Source: Polytrichum commune
Taxonomy: Eukaryota > Streptophyta > Polytrichopsida > Polytrichales > Polytrichaceae
Direction: 5' to 3'
Assembly (NCBI GenBank): GCA_950295325.1
Contig: OX485803.1
Coordinates: forward strand, 69,887,554-69,951,553
DNA length: 64,000 bases
The notes under the pieces were generated by a model, which ran no database searches, was not told the origin of the DNA, and worked only from the letters and a program-made list of their open reading frames with translations. Positions within the stretch are counted from its first letter, which is position 1. The number at the start of each line of letters is the position of its first letter. Below, piece by piece: positions 45,906 to 58,535 of this stretch. Position numbers and translations under genes: made by a program.

Positions 45906-48071
45906 TTGGAATTAGGAGTAGATAAACTTACACATAGAAAAAGATCATCTAGGACTACTGAGGTTGTGGAAGAAGTTGTAGTTAGATTAGAAAGTTGTTT
46001 GAATGTGGAGCCTAATGTTAGTCCGTTGTTAGGAATCATAGAGGAAGAGGCTCAGGTTGAGGACGAGGATGATTTCTCTAGGTTAGGCGTCGAGATATCA
46101 TCAGATACTGATACATCTAGGGGAGGCATTCCAATCGGAATTGATAGGGACATAGGAGGGGATTCACCAGTCGACATGGCGCAACAAGGAAATGAAGAGG
46201 GACCCAATCCACAGGTGGACCCCATTGATCCATTGGTTAGACCCAGAGGTATACCAATTGTGGTTCCACAAAACTTAGCGGCGGTGGACATGCCATCCCA
46301 CCTCCCTAAGTTTTATGAAACTAAGAATGAGGATCCATCTAGGCATATGGAGAGGTACATTGAGAGGTTGGCTAGTTTTCTGGTGACTAATCAGGGATAT
46401 TGGTTGGTTTGGTTCCCTACCACCTTGGAGGGTGAGGCTTATGAGTGGTATAGAGACCATGCCGAGGGACATTTTAGAGACTGGGAGCAATTGCAGAGGA
46501 AGTTTCTAAATAAATTCAGGCTAGAGGTTGGCCAAAGCACAGCATTAATAGCATTGGCTTCATTGAAGCAATGTAGAGAGGAGGAGATTTCGGCTTACAT
46601 TAGGAGGTTTGATTTAGTGTGTACACGGTTTGTGGGCACCATGCTCAATGATGACTCTAAAACAATTCTTCAATCAATATTTCTTTAAGTCGGGAACAAT
46701 TAGAGGTGTTCTTGAGAGGAGTCCTCAGACATTGGCGGATGCCAAAAGAGTGGCTTGGGAGATGGAGAATTTAGATAGAGATCATGAGAGGTTGTGGAGA
46801 AGGGAGGATGAATTAATCCCTCAATTTATTCCTATTCAGCCGCGAATGGTGAAGGGAGAGCAAAGTAAGTATGGGAGTCAAGCTCCATATGCTCTCATAA
46901 ACACGGGTCCACGTCCTTTGGCAGTTAGGGAATCGGCACCACTTTTAGCATTACCGGCTCCTAGAATGGATCCTTACTTAGAGGAAGTGGAGAAGAGATT
47001 AGGAGCTAGTTAGTTGGGATTCCAAGAGGCCATGATTAAGCAAATGCAAAGTCTTATGGATAAGATGTCATTGATGGTTAGGAGTCAACAACCTAGTCTT
47101 CATCCTCAAGTTGAGTCGGATAGGCATACCTCGGGATTGTGGTATGTTCAGTGTGGCTAACCGGGTCACACTCGTCAGTTTTGTAAAAATTGACAAAATC
47201 GGGATCAAAGAATGAACGGTGGTCCACCTCCACAAAATCAAAGAGATCAAGGACAAATTCAGTATGGACAAGGTAACAATAGAGGACCTCCTCCTAGAGG
47301 ACAAGGTGGTCAAATGTGGAAAAGAAAGAGTTCCATCATTTTTGTGGACGATGGCATGCACAAGGTCAATGTTGGTCCGAAGGACAAGGTTATGGTAGTA
47401 ATAATTGTGGTCGCAACCATCATTCGGACGGATGTCGTCAACCGGATAAGATTATTAGCATGCCCAACCCGGTGGCCAATCCACAACAACAAGTTAGAGA
47501 CAATATGAAAGGAGCGAGGCCACAAAGTGGGCCACCGAACAAACTTAGGCCACCGAATTTGTATTATGACCATGGGAATGCAAGGCAAACTTTTCATCCT
47601 TCATCGGGATTACAAACGACAACCGGATACATCCCGATTCAGAATAGGCAAGGGGCCCCACAGAATTTTAACAATCGGAGACAAGTTCCTCCCATGGATC
47701 CGGGTCCATCGAATTCTCAGGATGTCAGGTTCACCGAGGGAATAGAGGAGCCACATCATGATGAGTCTATTCCTTTTCAATTGGGTGTGGGTGAGGAACA
47801 AGGCCAATGGCCTCCACACACCAATGCCATCACCTATGAGTTGAGGAGTTTAGATAATGAGGTTACTCATGAGGCGCCGGCATTGGCGGTCACCACTAGA
47901 GCTATGAGAGGAAAACTTCCACGAGGGGAAGACGTGGAGCCACAAGAGGAGGATTATTCGGGAGAAGCTTCCGAGTTGTTGGATTTAGAGAAAGCAGCTA
48001 GGACAGCTAGAAGAGCCACTGAGGCACTAAAGAGGGAGAATGTGATTCTCCAAAAAATGGAGAGGCTGTGA
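45906..48071 (+). pseudogene. gag: Ty3/gypsy-type gag remnant, no pol
   Basis: Frame 1 (to 46688) contains the retrotransposon Gag domain: 'MPSHLPKFYETKNEDPSRHM', 'YEWYRDHAEGHFRDWEQLQR' and 'LKQCREEEISAYIRRFDL'. A one-base slip near 46653 moves to the next frame ('FFKSGTIRGVLERSP'), which ends at TAG 47011. The zinc knuckle near 47145-47190 reads Y..C*..H....C: its first Cys is Tyr and a stop falls inside. A last frame (47316-48071) has a second Cys/His stretch and 'AVTTRAMRGK', the usual junction after gag. An ATG at 46176 is the best start. The 3' LTR follows at once, after a purine tract (about 48052-48065), so protease, RT and integrase are absent. Confidence 0.8.
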
Positions 48072-49241
48072 GCCCAAAATGATGCCCACATGTGTGGTTA
48101 ACTTTAAACGTTATTAGAAGTTTGTTTTTTTTATTGTGATTGCTATTTCAAAACTAAAAATAGTGTAACCCTTGGATTTAGTGTGTTTTTGTGTTAGCAA
48201 GTGATTTACGTCATTGGTGTGTTGAGAGGGGATTAGTGTTAATTAGATTTAGGTAAAGTAATGATAGTTAATGCTTTGTTTATTAGGAAAGGGAATGTGA
48301 GCTAGGGGGCTTAAGGCTGGGTTAGGTGCCCGAATTGGGCTTAGAGGCTGCCCACATTGGGACCGGGGGCTGGTGGAATTGAGTTGTGGTTTGGTTAGAA
48401 TCAGGGGGGGTAGGCCTTGTAATTTAGAGCAAGCTGGATTTTCGGGTGGATCAGTTGCGAGGCAGCCAAGAGCGGCAGCTCGCCACACAGATGTCTCTCT
48501 CAAAATTTTGTTCGATGGAGGAGGGGGCTGACGGCCGAAGCCCTGAGAGCTAGCTTGGGCCGAAGCCGAGCTGGCTTTGAGGCAGAGTCGCCGAACTATC
48601 TACAGAATGGTAAAGGTTTTGAGAGTTGGCTTTGAGGCGGAGTCGCCGAACCATCGACTGAATGCTAAAGGCTTTGAGAGCTGGCTTTGAGGCTGAAGCC
48701 GAGCTAGCTGAGTTGAAGGCCGAAGCCGAGCTGGTGACACAGAGATGGACTGGAGGCTGAGGTTCGTAGCAACTAGCCAACCAAGCATGTGAAGGGCAAT
48801 GACGGGTCTGACCCTGAGCCCCAAACAACATATAATGCCAGAGTCAATGGGCGCACTAAAATTAAATTAGGGATAGGGGCTAGTAGTGTTGAGACTAAAT
48901 TATGTTATAGTCTAATTAGGTAGGCTTAATAAGAAGTATTTAGCTAGGGAATTAGGTTATTAGAGAGTGAAGGCCACAAGGTGTTAGAAGGTGGCATTAG
49001 GGGGTTGAACTTGTGGTTGAGTTGTGTGGGGTTGTAATAGAGTACGTTAATAGGGCCATTATAGAGAAGAGTGTTTTTTAACACTTGTAATCTTATCGTG
49101 GAATGAATTGGGGTGCCAAAATTGATGTGATATGCAATGGATGTTAATGACATTCGGAAGATTTAACTAGGTTAGCATGAATGTGATCCCCACGCCCTAA
49201 CCCGGACTACGACGCATAAGGGTGGGTGGTTTGGCCTCACA
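48067..49241 (+). repeat. LTR (C), 1175 bp, 3' of gag
   Basis: It begins tgtgagcccaaaatgatgcc directly after a purine-rich tract and ends 'cccggactacgacgcataag' ... 'ggcctcaca'. 'tttttaacacttgtaatc' near 49075 resembles the R-region motif also seen in the neighbouring LTRs. Confidence 0.7.
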
Positions 49242-49748
49242 GGTGGGTATACACCTTTTTCTTTATTGTAACAAAACGAACAAGCATGAAAAAATGCTTT
49301 TCTTTTAACATGCACTCCCCAACATCAAGGGTCCCAAAGTGTCATGGAGAATTATCCCTAATGACAGATCCCCACTCTAAGTGAGAACCCCAGCCCATCA
49401 CCTAATTCACCCCTCCCTCAATCACCAACACACAACCGCCAAAGGCTTCTGGCCCCTTCACCCACCAGCTGGGATCCTTCAGCTCCTTCCCAGTAAAACT
49501 TCACAAAAGATTTCCCATGTTCCCGAGCCGGTGCTGATCGGTACAGACCCTGCGCCGCAGCCCCTTCCAACAATTCGAGCAATCTCCTCGTTCAGCAGCG
49601 AAGATGCCTTCATCGCAACTGCTTGTTGGACTCGCCGACATAATTACTCTTCCACCACTGCCACCTTCTTCGGTGCTGGAATTGTAGTACCTAATGCACA
49701 TTGGTGTGCCAAGAAAAATCCCCGAAAGCCTCCCTCTGGGCTCCAATG

Positions 49749-51456
49749 TGTCAGCCCTAAATCCCCACCCTTATTGCGTCCTAGTCCAAGTGAGAGCTAA
49801 GGCTAACATGTTCCCAACATGTATGTCTAGCCTAACATCTTTAGGTCACACTGTCTCTACAATGCAGTCATTCATCAATCTCACAACCCTTTATTTAGAG
49901 AGCACAAGGTCATCAGTGTTTAAAAACACTTTCACACCTTGTGATCGCTTAACAACACATTTCTTTCGTAAAACAATACATCACCATGCTTGAATCATTA
50001 CAACTCCCTTCACTCCCTTAATACCCACTTAACTAACTAATTCTAACTAATTCTACTGATTAACTTAATGCCCTTGCTAATCTCAGCTCTATTTTGATAA
50101 ATGCTTTAGGTTCCCTAGTAACTAATCCTAAAACCTTCCTACTGGTATCGATCTGCCGCCCTCAGTCTCCTTATCTGCTTCGAGAATCTACGTTGTATGC
50201 ATCAACCGGGAGCCCGTCAACCTCTCAAGCACCCTCAACTGCTGCCAATCTAGACCAGCCTTCACGGTTCCAGGCTACAGTTGTTGGACCCAACCTCTTA
50301 AGGCCAACTACCAGGTGCCCTGGATCGGCCAGTCACCCAGTTCCCTTGTTTCGGCTTCGAGGCTCTCAATTAGCTGCCCCCTGAATGGCTAATGCCCACT
50401 CCTCACCGCACTTCAGAGATCGCCTCCTCCGCATCCATAGAATTAGCATTAGCCTAGCCTTGAGCCCTTCCCGCTGGCATGAGCTTCCCAGCCAGCAACC
50501 AATTTCCCTCACCTTGTCTCCGTGCTACTCTGATGTTTGCCTTCCTCAATTTCCGTTTCCGAAACCATCCTCAACAACACCTGAATCCTTTAATAAGCGC
50601 AGTCTCAAATTTGCGACATTGAATCCCTGGTTTGAAGTTGTTCCCGCTCCTATAAAGCCAGTGTGATCGCAACCTCATGGACTTCTTCCCCCCTTCAGTG
50701 AATGCAAACTCTCAACTCTTCCCTGGTTGATAACCACGGTGCATTTCCCAGTTCAAACTCACCTTCACCTACTAAAATTCACGGCATCCTTCACTGAGAT
50801 TTCATACCTTACACGGCTACTGAATCCAGCACCTGACCACCAGCTCCCACTTCTGCCTCTGACCCTCAACGGCATCGTCTAACTTGCCTGCCCACTCGCC
50901 ATTCCTCGCCATGCTCTTCCGACCCAGGTTCCCTTGGACCAGTTTTCGATTTGCAGAGATTCCCCTGCCCATTCGCCAGCTCAATGTGGTTGGCTCCTAA
51001 TGCCACACCTCCACATGCTGCTGGTCGGCAGCTCTTTAGTCGCAAAAACAAAAATTGAACAAGGCCCTGCCCATTGCGGCTGTCGTCGCTCAGCTGCTGG
51101 GAGAGAGAGAGAATGTGAGGAGAGGACCCTCTTCTAACTGCCGCCCCTCTTAGTCCCGGGAATAACTAGGGCATAGTGCCCATCACCCAAAACCAACAAG
51201 CACGGTGCCTAAGTCGGACATTAAACTCAAACTCTTGATGTAACAACATAATCCTCTTATCTACTAACCAACCTTTAGCACTCTTAACTAATTCCTTCCA
51301 ACACTAAAATACCAAATCCGTAATTAACTCAATTCTAACCCAAACTCAGTGCTTGCACTCTTTTTATATTTCTGTTGTTTTAACTCAAATTCAAATCCTA
51401 AGTCTTAATGACTTCTAATTCTAACACCCATGTGGGCACACTAACTTGGGCTCACA
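49749..51456 (-). mobile_element. Solo LTR (E), 1708 bp, TSD CAATG
   Basis: Minus-strand member of the same family (tgtgagcccaagttagtgtg ... 'ggactaggacgcaataaggg' ... 'gggctgaca'). CAATG flanks it at 49744-49748 and 51457-51461. No internal coding region remains, so it arose by LTR-LTR recombination. Confidence 0.85.
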
Positions 51457-51461
51457 CAATG

Positions 51462-52287
51462 TTGTCACCAACAGTCCTTCAACTGGGACCGCAGCTCAAA
51501 TTCCCATCCCCTTGCATCGACTCCGGGCAGCTCGGAGCCTAACCGATTCTTGGGCCCCTAATCCACAACGTTTTTTCTTCTTCCGCTTGTGCTTCACTTC
51601 CTTCGCCTGTGCCTCCAGTAACCTCAGGTATGCTGGAATTCCCTCACTCGTCGTTGCGTCACAGCTGCCCGGTGCGTGGATGTTGTGGGCTAGCTTACTG
51701 AGGTTTTTATCGGTGCAGCTACAAGCTCATTCCTAGTCCTTCGCACCCCACAACTCCTTAAATCTCATGATCGCATCCTTCCCCTCATTTCCACCTTGTA
51801 TCTCACTGCCGCTGACATTGGTGCCACCCAACTCACCACGATGGCCGTCCCCCTTCTTCAAAAATCCCCTCTTTGTTGGAGGCCGCCTCCCCTTCTGACC
51901 TAAGCCACATTCTTTTGTTGTTGCCGAGAGTCCCAGTTCCAAGAGGCAACCCCGCGCCTTCCCCTAGCCTAATTCTGGCCTCAGCCAGAACCTAATCCTC
52001 TTTTAGAGAGGGTATCCCTAAATGGACAATATTTTGCCTAAAACACTCCCACTACCTAACACCACCTTCAATTCTAATTAACTAATTCACTATGTTTAAG
52101 TTTTTGTTTACTTTAGTGTCTTTGGGTTTCACCCTCAATCCAACCAAATCCAACTTAACACACAACACCCTAATCTTTTAACACATTCCAACCTCTTGTT
52201 CTAATTTAACACTTACGTCACACGGATACTCGATCTTAATAATTTTAATGCTTAAGGAAATATGTGGGCACCATCTTGGGCTCACAC
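51462..52287 (-). repeat. Partial LTR (F), interrupted by solo LTR E
   Basis: It starts tgtgagcccaagatggtgcc on the minus strand at 52287 and is broken at the insertion site of E. Its continuation should lie in 49242-49743, but I cannot find its 3' end there. Confidence 0.6.
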
Positions 52288-53470
52288 CTCCCATGCACTC
52301 GCTTGAATCCCTGCACTGCAAGCGTCATGCAACAGAGTTGTTGCCAGTGCCATACAAAAATCACCCCTTCATCTCTTGACAAACTTTCCAACATACAGAA
52401 CAATGAGAGCTGAAAGATAAGTAGAAATATGAGCTTGTGGACCTCAATGTCCATTTTGACAAGGTGGTTGCTTTCGAAGACAAACAACTGCCTTCAAACC
52501 GGAGCAGACAACAATGAACTTAGGGTGTGAGGTCGAGAGCAACCCTTATTGTTGGGTCACCGCTTGCTGGTCATGAAAATTAAAAGCAACTAAGGAGGTG
52601 TTGCTCGAACCCAGTGGTAGGAATCTCCGTGTGGTGATTCATGATAGAATTCGTTGACATGACTCTATGAGCCTACCTACTTTCATAGCATGTACCAGCA
52701 AAGTACATGCCGGCCGTCTGGCAGGCACCTAAGATGAGTTCAAAATGAGCACCGGTCACAGTGGCTATTCTAATATCTACTTGTTTAACAAGAAAACGGT
52801 AGAACCGTGAGGCTCTATCCATTCTTATGAAAGACTATAATTGTAGTTGTACACTTTGCTCATGCCAGTTCATGGCTGTTTATTATACCTATAACCAATT
52901 ATAATCAATTAGATTTTTTTTCAATACATTTTAGGAAACAACTATAATTAACTACATTTTTGGGCAGGTCAAATCGCGAACAATTATAGTTACGAAAGGC
53001 AACTAGTTAACTAGTAATTGATTAGTTGGTTAGTTGTCCAAGGTATGCAAGTTTTCACCATCCATGTTCAATAAAATGGACCAAAAATAGCATGAACAAG
53101 TAATGTCCAATTATGAACGCAAAGTGGTTAGGAAATTTGCTCTTGAAACATAGAAGTTGATGCATAGTCTATGTCCTACAGATAGAGCCAACAAATCAAT
53201 GTAAGAAATGTTCAACAAACAGTCAACAATGTTATGGTTCAATACATGACTCTCATGTACTATAATGCTTTTGTGGGAATTCTCATCCAATTTTGTTGAC
53301 CATCCCCCCCCCAAAAAAACCATTTTCTATGAGTTGGCAAAAAGTCCATTATATGGGAATGAACTCCGCAGTATTATTAGTTTGGTATAAGCTCTTTAAA
53401 GTCAACTTAGGGTATTTAAAAACAATTTGATTGCATTCGAAGACTAATACTAGGTATTCAAGCTCACTCA
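52288..53470. other. Spacer between LTR nest and LINE
   Basis: No gene or clear repeat. Confidence 0.4.
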
Positions 53471-54889
53471 GATGGTGTATAGGACGAGGGAGTGGTACGT
53501 AGGTGAGATGGCGGAGCCCTTGTCCGGCACCGCAGACTCTCAACACAAATAGATCCGGAGCAAGGGAAGGAGCAGTACACAAATCTACACCGCACCAGGA
53601 GCATCGACACCGCACAGACGCCGCACAGCCGCACAGCTGCATAACTGTACCACAGACCGCAAGAGCAAGCACAACCCCCCAAACCCTAAACCCAGTGCGG
53701 CAGTCCAACTCAAACACCGACGAAGAAAAGACCAGCCGAGCTTGCCGATCAGATCACCGAGGCAACACTACCAATGGACAGCGAGCGAGTAGAACAACTC
53801 AAGCCGCAGCTAAGGCAAGTGGAAAGAGAGCGGCATACAACATCAACCTCAAAGCTTTATTATCAATCTACAAATGGGTGCTCATAAGCACCATATTCTT
53901 GTGTGACTACACACACCACCATGTTCTTCCAGCAATACTATCTTCCACACTCCTACCCAGCTACACCCACACATGGTCACCACCAAAAATATTGCCGCTA
54001 AAACTACACACCATCGCTCCAATACACTACCCCCCTCCACACCAGCACCTCAATACCCACACACATCGCCTCAATACCCAAATCCTAGATCACACCAGCT
54101 ACTCACTCCTCACTACAAGATCTCCACACCTTGAGCACTCACAAAAGACAACCCACCCACACAAGGATCTCTCCCCAACACTAACAACCACAAAGTTTCT
54201 CTCAAGCTACCACCAATGGCCGCCCCCACACCACACACATGCTCCTCTTGCCATAATGCCGCCATCGCCACCCACACACCACAAACACATACACACAGAG
54301 GTAAGCAACAACACTTGTTATTATCAACCAACAAACATTCATACAAAGCAACACCAAAACTCATAAACACACTCTCTAAAAACTTACCTTCGCCAACGAA
54401 GCACGGCCGCTCCTCGCCTCCCCACAGAAAATATCTACCATACCATACCAGATCTGGAATACCCACATTGACACCCCCACCCACTAGAACCAGCTCACCT
54501 TCACCCACCACAAAACCACAGCTAAAAAGAGACACACAACGCCAAGGCACCGAACCTGGTGTCACTCCAAACTCTAGCCACCCACCCACATACCTAAAGA
54601 CACCACAAAGGCCAAGATCTGCAGCTAGGAACCCCCCAAAGACAGCACCTCCCACCCAAACTATCACCCACTATCAAGAACAAAAAAAGCTAATCACCAA
54701 ACCGAGCCAAGCGCTCCACCCAAAATCAGCTGCCCATCACCAAACCCACATCACAAACGCACACCTGCAAGATCTGCCGAGCCCATGCACCAACCACAAC
54801 CTACACCTTCAAATACCACAGAAAACCACTCATTCTCTCATTCTCTCACCCCCCCCCACCACTCTCACAGCACCCATCCTAGACTCAAC

Positions 54890-57343
54890 ATGGCTCCTCT
54901 TCTCGAAAACACCCCACAGCCCGCTCACAAGACCTCCACAGCAGATGCCCCCAGATTAGAGATAGCACTCAGAAGCCGCACTAAGACAACCAGAAGCTCG
55001 GGGACAACCAACAGAAGCAGTCACAAGGAGGGGCACAGGAGCAGCCTCATCAGAAGTGAAGAAGCAGCCGGAGAGGAGCCCCGAAAAGATCACACCAACG
55101 GCACAAGCACCGGGGCAAGGAGCCAGCACCGAACTCCCGGCGCAGACAGGGTCGGGACCAGGCCTCACGAAGTTGGAGTAGGCAGACGGCCAAGCGGGGA
55201 AGGGGACAACAACCGACCAGAAGAAGAGAACAACGGCGCTGGGGCAAGCAACCGAGTCAACCTAGGTGGGGAGGGGAGAGCGACAAGCAACAAAGGCAGA
55301 CTTGCAGGGACCAGAACCAGCAAAGGTGAAAGAAGGCGAGCTTTCTTCAACGACTACAGTGAGGAGGAGGACGAGGAAAAAGATAGCCACCAAGTTAACC
55401 AACCGCAACCTATGAAGGGGAAGGCCCTTACCTTCCATGACAGCGACATCGACATGCAATTAGTGGACGTCTCCCCCGAACATGGAGGGAGCTCACTTCA
55501 ACTTTCCATCTCGAATGACGACTTCACGGCCGCCCCCAATCAAGCCGCCCTACTCCGACTAGACACCATCAACTTGGCCAAAGGGACCCCCACAACTTCG
55601 TCCCACAAAAGCCCAAGGAATGTAACCACATCCGACAACCATAGTGCAAAAAGGAGGAGAGGTGAATCGGGAGGCTTGGCGACCATCCCCGACTCACACG
55701 CATCCCAACACACAAGAAGGAAGGAGCCAATCCCAAGCATAGACATCGTGTCACAAATGTGGTTAGGCTTCTCAATACATGAAGCCATCGCCATACAAAA
55801 AGGTATGGAAATCATTCATGAACACCGCACCCATGACGAATTTGTGGCAATGGGGACCCCCCCAACGGAAGTCATAGAATTCAAAACCCTTAGACGTGCA
55901 TTTCCAAGAGTACCACAAACATGCTACCCCAACGAACGACCGGATGCGGTTCCCAGTCACCATCTCCACTTCACGCAAATCCCAAGACTAGAGCGGGTTG
56001 ACCCTACAACCGGACTTTCCGAAGGTTTCCATGTCACCATACGTTTCGACTTCGGTTTCAAGAGCATGAGTAGGCAAGATGTACGGGGAGCGTGCCTCGA
56101 CCGACTTCGCCAAATGGACATCTCTCTCGGCTCCACTTACTCCAACCCAATCGACATCGGGATCAACGCCGTCACCAAGAATTGGGCGGGCTTTATAAAG
56201 GTACACTTACACAACCCAACACAAGATGGCATGGCACTCCTTAGAGGACATAGAGCATTTGTCTTGGAAATGGAAGACGGTGTGAGAGCCATAGGAAAAG
56301 TAGAAAAAGGGTATGAACTAGCCACTAAGGCCCGCAATCTTAGATTACACCTCAAGGGCGAAACTCTTCGCCACGAACTTGCACCCACAATTTTTGAGTC
56401 CCTAGTCCAAGGTCACCAACATGAGTTCATGGGTCTTATTAAACCGGAACTAGATAAGAATTTTGCCTTTCTCACACTTACCACGGAGGAAGCTAGGGAC
56501 ACCATACTCAAGGAAGGACTCATCTACAACAAAGAAAGGTTACAAGTGAGCATCACCCATGACCGGAACGTTGGCAACCCCTCGGAGCTCCGAATTAGCA
56601 CGACACTCGTTGCTAACAATCTCCCACAAAGAGAGTCTCAAGCCGCCATCACCAAAGCCATCAAGCAAATTTTTGGAGAAGCCAACATCGTGGGCATTAG
56701 CTTTGGCAACACCACCCAAGGCAACTCCACCAAACAAGCGGGATGGTGTCATATACAATGTCTCAACACCGCCGTCTACACAGAGTGGATCCACAAGTCC
56801 ACCTACATTCTTGGACGCCGCATCGACTTCATCCCGCACCGCGGAAGCATCGACGGATCGGACCCCAACAAGACGGCGATCCGCCTCGCCCAAGCTCCCG
56901 TACGTGAAGCCATCGCGGACAAGATTCAAGCTATGGGTAACACCACCAACCCCAACCCACTCATCACCGAAAAATATCTCACAAAAGCCATGAAGGAGTT
57001 TGAGGAGAAGCTAGAGGAAAAGTTTGGTTCACTCACCACCACAATAAACCAACACACGGACCGACGACATGAGGCAACCACAACAACCATCACCAACCAC
57101 ACCACCAATCTCCACACGCTCCTAGGGACGATAGCCCAAGAATTCCAACAATCCAACATACGCATGCAAGGTATCATCCACGGTATCTCCACTGCCGCCC
57201 CGGAAATATTGCATAGAACCGCCCCGCCACCAACACCACACGGACTCCCCACGACCGCCGCTCCATTACCACTCCAAGCCCCCCCGGGCTTCCAAAACAA
57301 CCCACCAATATACCACCAAGGACCCCATACATTTAATGGTTAG
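54890..57343 (+). CDS. LINE ORF1 protein, about 817 aa, intact
   Basis: The frame opens from ATG 54785, but ATG 54890 (caacATGGCT) has the better plant start context and gives 'MAPLLENTPQPAHK'. The first third is disordered, charged and basic. It holds a nuclear-localisation-like 'KRRR' and an acidic patch ('YSEEEDEEKD'). The middle has folded segments, about residues 320-450. The stretch 'RISTTLVANNLPQRESQAAI' ... 'AGWCHIQCLN' ... 'RRIDFIPHR' looks like an RRM. A coiled-coil-like helix ('MKEFEEKLEEKFG') precedes a Pro-rich end. ORF1 proteins bind the LINE RNA and form the RNP. No stops or shifts are seen. It overlaps ORF2 by 8 nt. RRM assignment is by pattern only. Confidence 0.75.
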   Translation: MAPLLENTPQPAHKTSTADAPRLEIALRSRTKTTRSSGTTNRSSHKEGHRSSLIRSEEAAGEEPRKDHTNGTSTGARSQHRTPGADRVGTRPHEVGVGRRPSGEGDNNRPEEENNGAGASNRVNLGGEGRATSNKGRLAGTRTSKGERRRAFFNDYSEEEDEEKDSHQVNQPQPMKGKALTFHDSDIDMQLVDVSPEHGGSSLQLSISNDDFTAAPNQAALLRLDTINLAKGTPTTSSHKSPRNVTTSDNHSAKRRRGESGGLATIPDSHASQHTRRKEPIPSIDIVSQMWLGFSIHEAIAIQKGMEIIHEHRTHDEFVAMGTPPTEVIEFKTLRRAFPRVPQTCYPNERPDAVPSHHLHFTQIPRLERVDPTTGLSEGFHVTIRFDFGFKSMSRQDVRGACLDRLRQMDISLGSTYSNPIDIGINAVTKNWAGFIKVHLHNPTQDGMALLRGHRAFVLEMEDGVRAIGKVEKGYELATKARNLRLHLKGETLRHELAPTIFESLVQGHQHEFMGLIKPELDKNFAFLTLTTEEARDTILKEGLIYNKERLQVSITHDRNVGNPSELRISTTLVANNLPQRESQAAITKAIKQIFGEANIVGISFGNTTQGNSTKQAGWCHIQCLNTAVYTEWIHKSTYILGRRIDFIPHRGSIDGSDPNKTAIRLAQAPVREAIADKIQAMGNTTNPNPLITEKYLTKAMKEFEEKLEEKFGSLTTTINQHTDRRHEATTTTITNHTTNLHTLLGTIAQEFQQSNIRMQGIIHGISTAAPEILHRTAPPPTPHGLPTTAAPLPLQAPPGFQNNPPIYHQGPHTFNG

Positions 57344-58004
57344 TGCCCATAGAGAATATCATAAATGGCTCCCATACTTCCTCTATTATGTATTGTTGTT
57401 TTTCCACAATAAAGAGTTCAAAATATTGCTCATATCCCAAGGATGTCTATGTCTTATGTACATTATTTCATCTCACCCACACACCACAAAACATAAAATC
57501 ACACTAATACCACACTACAAACCCCCCAAACACACCCACACTAACCCCCAACACTTAAAACTCCACAAATCTACACACAAGACATCCCAAACTAAGCCAC
57601 CGAACCCTCACCTCAACTCCCAATATCGTCCAAGAAAAAGACTAATACTCAACATCATAATCCTACTATGGCTAAATCACCTCCCCATCACTAACCAAAC
57701 ACACCCTAAATCCATAATCAACCCACAAATACTACCCACACCCTATAAGCACACCCCACACACACTCAAACCATCTAGCCACACACATAATATATATGTC
57801 ACATCCACATACAAAAGGAACCTAATACCACACCACAAAATCACCACAACTCCTATAGACCCCCCAATACCCACACCACCTCACCCCCTACAACAACCAC
57901 AATTCCAATACCCAAAACATATAGGCATACACCACACCACCATACACATCACATTTTACACAACCAAACACCCACACTACAAACATCCATCTATACACAA
58001 ACTA

Positions 58005-58073
58005 AATGCATGCATTAGAGACTTACACGCACTAATACTTCTTAGCGGTGATATACAACCTAACCCCGGACCA
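58005..58073 (+). other. 2A-like motif 1 in ORF2
   Basis: Codons 243-246 are N-P-G-P, preceded by 'ALILLSGDIQP'. It matches the 2A consensus D(V/I)ExNPGP except that Gln replaces Glu. 2A peptides make the ribosome skip the G-P bond and release the upstream product. Confidence 0.65.
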
Positions 58074-58466
58074 ATCTCACACATTACCAAAAACCTCCCC
58101 CAAGAGTACACACAAAGACAAAGATTTTTTTTCATACCCAACTTTATGTATTGGTTCTTCTATTATTGCTATAATAAAGAGCATACGCTCAACATTTGGC
58201 AAACATGGACACACCCTCAACACATCCACACTACTTACCAACAAACACCTCACCAAACTAACAACACAACCCAAAAAGATACAATATACCACAAAAAACC
58301 TCCAAAGTCCCCACACCAAACAAAAAACACTATAACCTTAAGTATTATAATTACAATAATAATACCAAGATACACCACCGATATCCATCAAATAAACCCC
58401 GCTCATACGAACAACTCACACCAACATCAACACACCCATAACAAACACCCATCCTTATACAAACTA

Positions 58467-58535
58467 ACCAAATATATTATAGACCTCCAAGTACTCATAC
58501 TCCTTAGCGGCGACATACATCCTAACCCCGGACCA
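58467..58535 (+). other. 2A-like motif 2 in ORF2
   Basis: Codons 397-400 are N-P-G-P after 'VLILLSGDIHP', with His at the Glu position. The flanks ('HITKGLPRDYTQRQ' here, 'HITKNLPQEYTQRQ' after motif 1) show that the two lie in a duplicated module about 462 bp apart. Confidence 0.65.

Noticed and set aside
52590-52680. tRNA gene near 'gctcgaacccagtggtagg'
   Set aside because: The T-loop-like string is not matched by a plausible A box, anticodon arm or acceptor stem.
54113-54667. Minus-strand 184-aa protein across the LINE leader
   Set aside because: Gly/Val-rich mirror of the A/C-rich sense strand. Similar antisense frames occur all along the LINE.
53503-54959. Two long frames upstream of LINE ORF1
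   Set aside because: His/Thr/Pro low-complexity translation of A/C-rich leader, overlapping each other in different frames; no domain.
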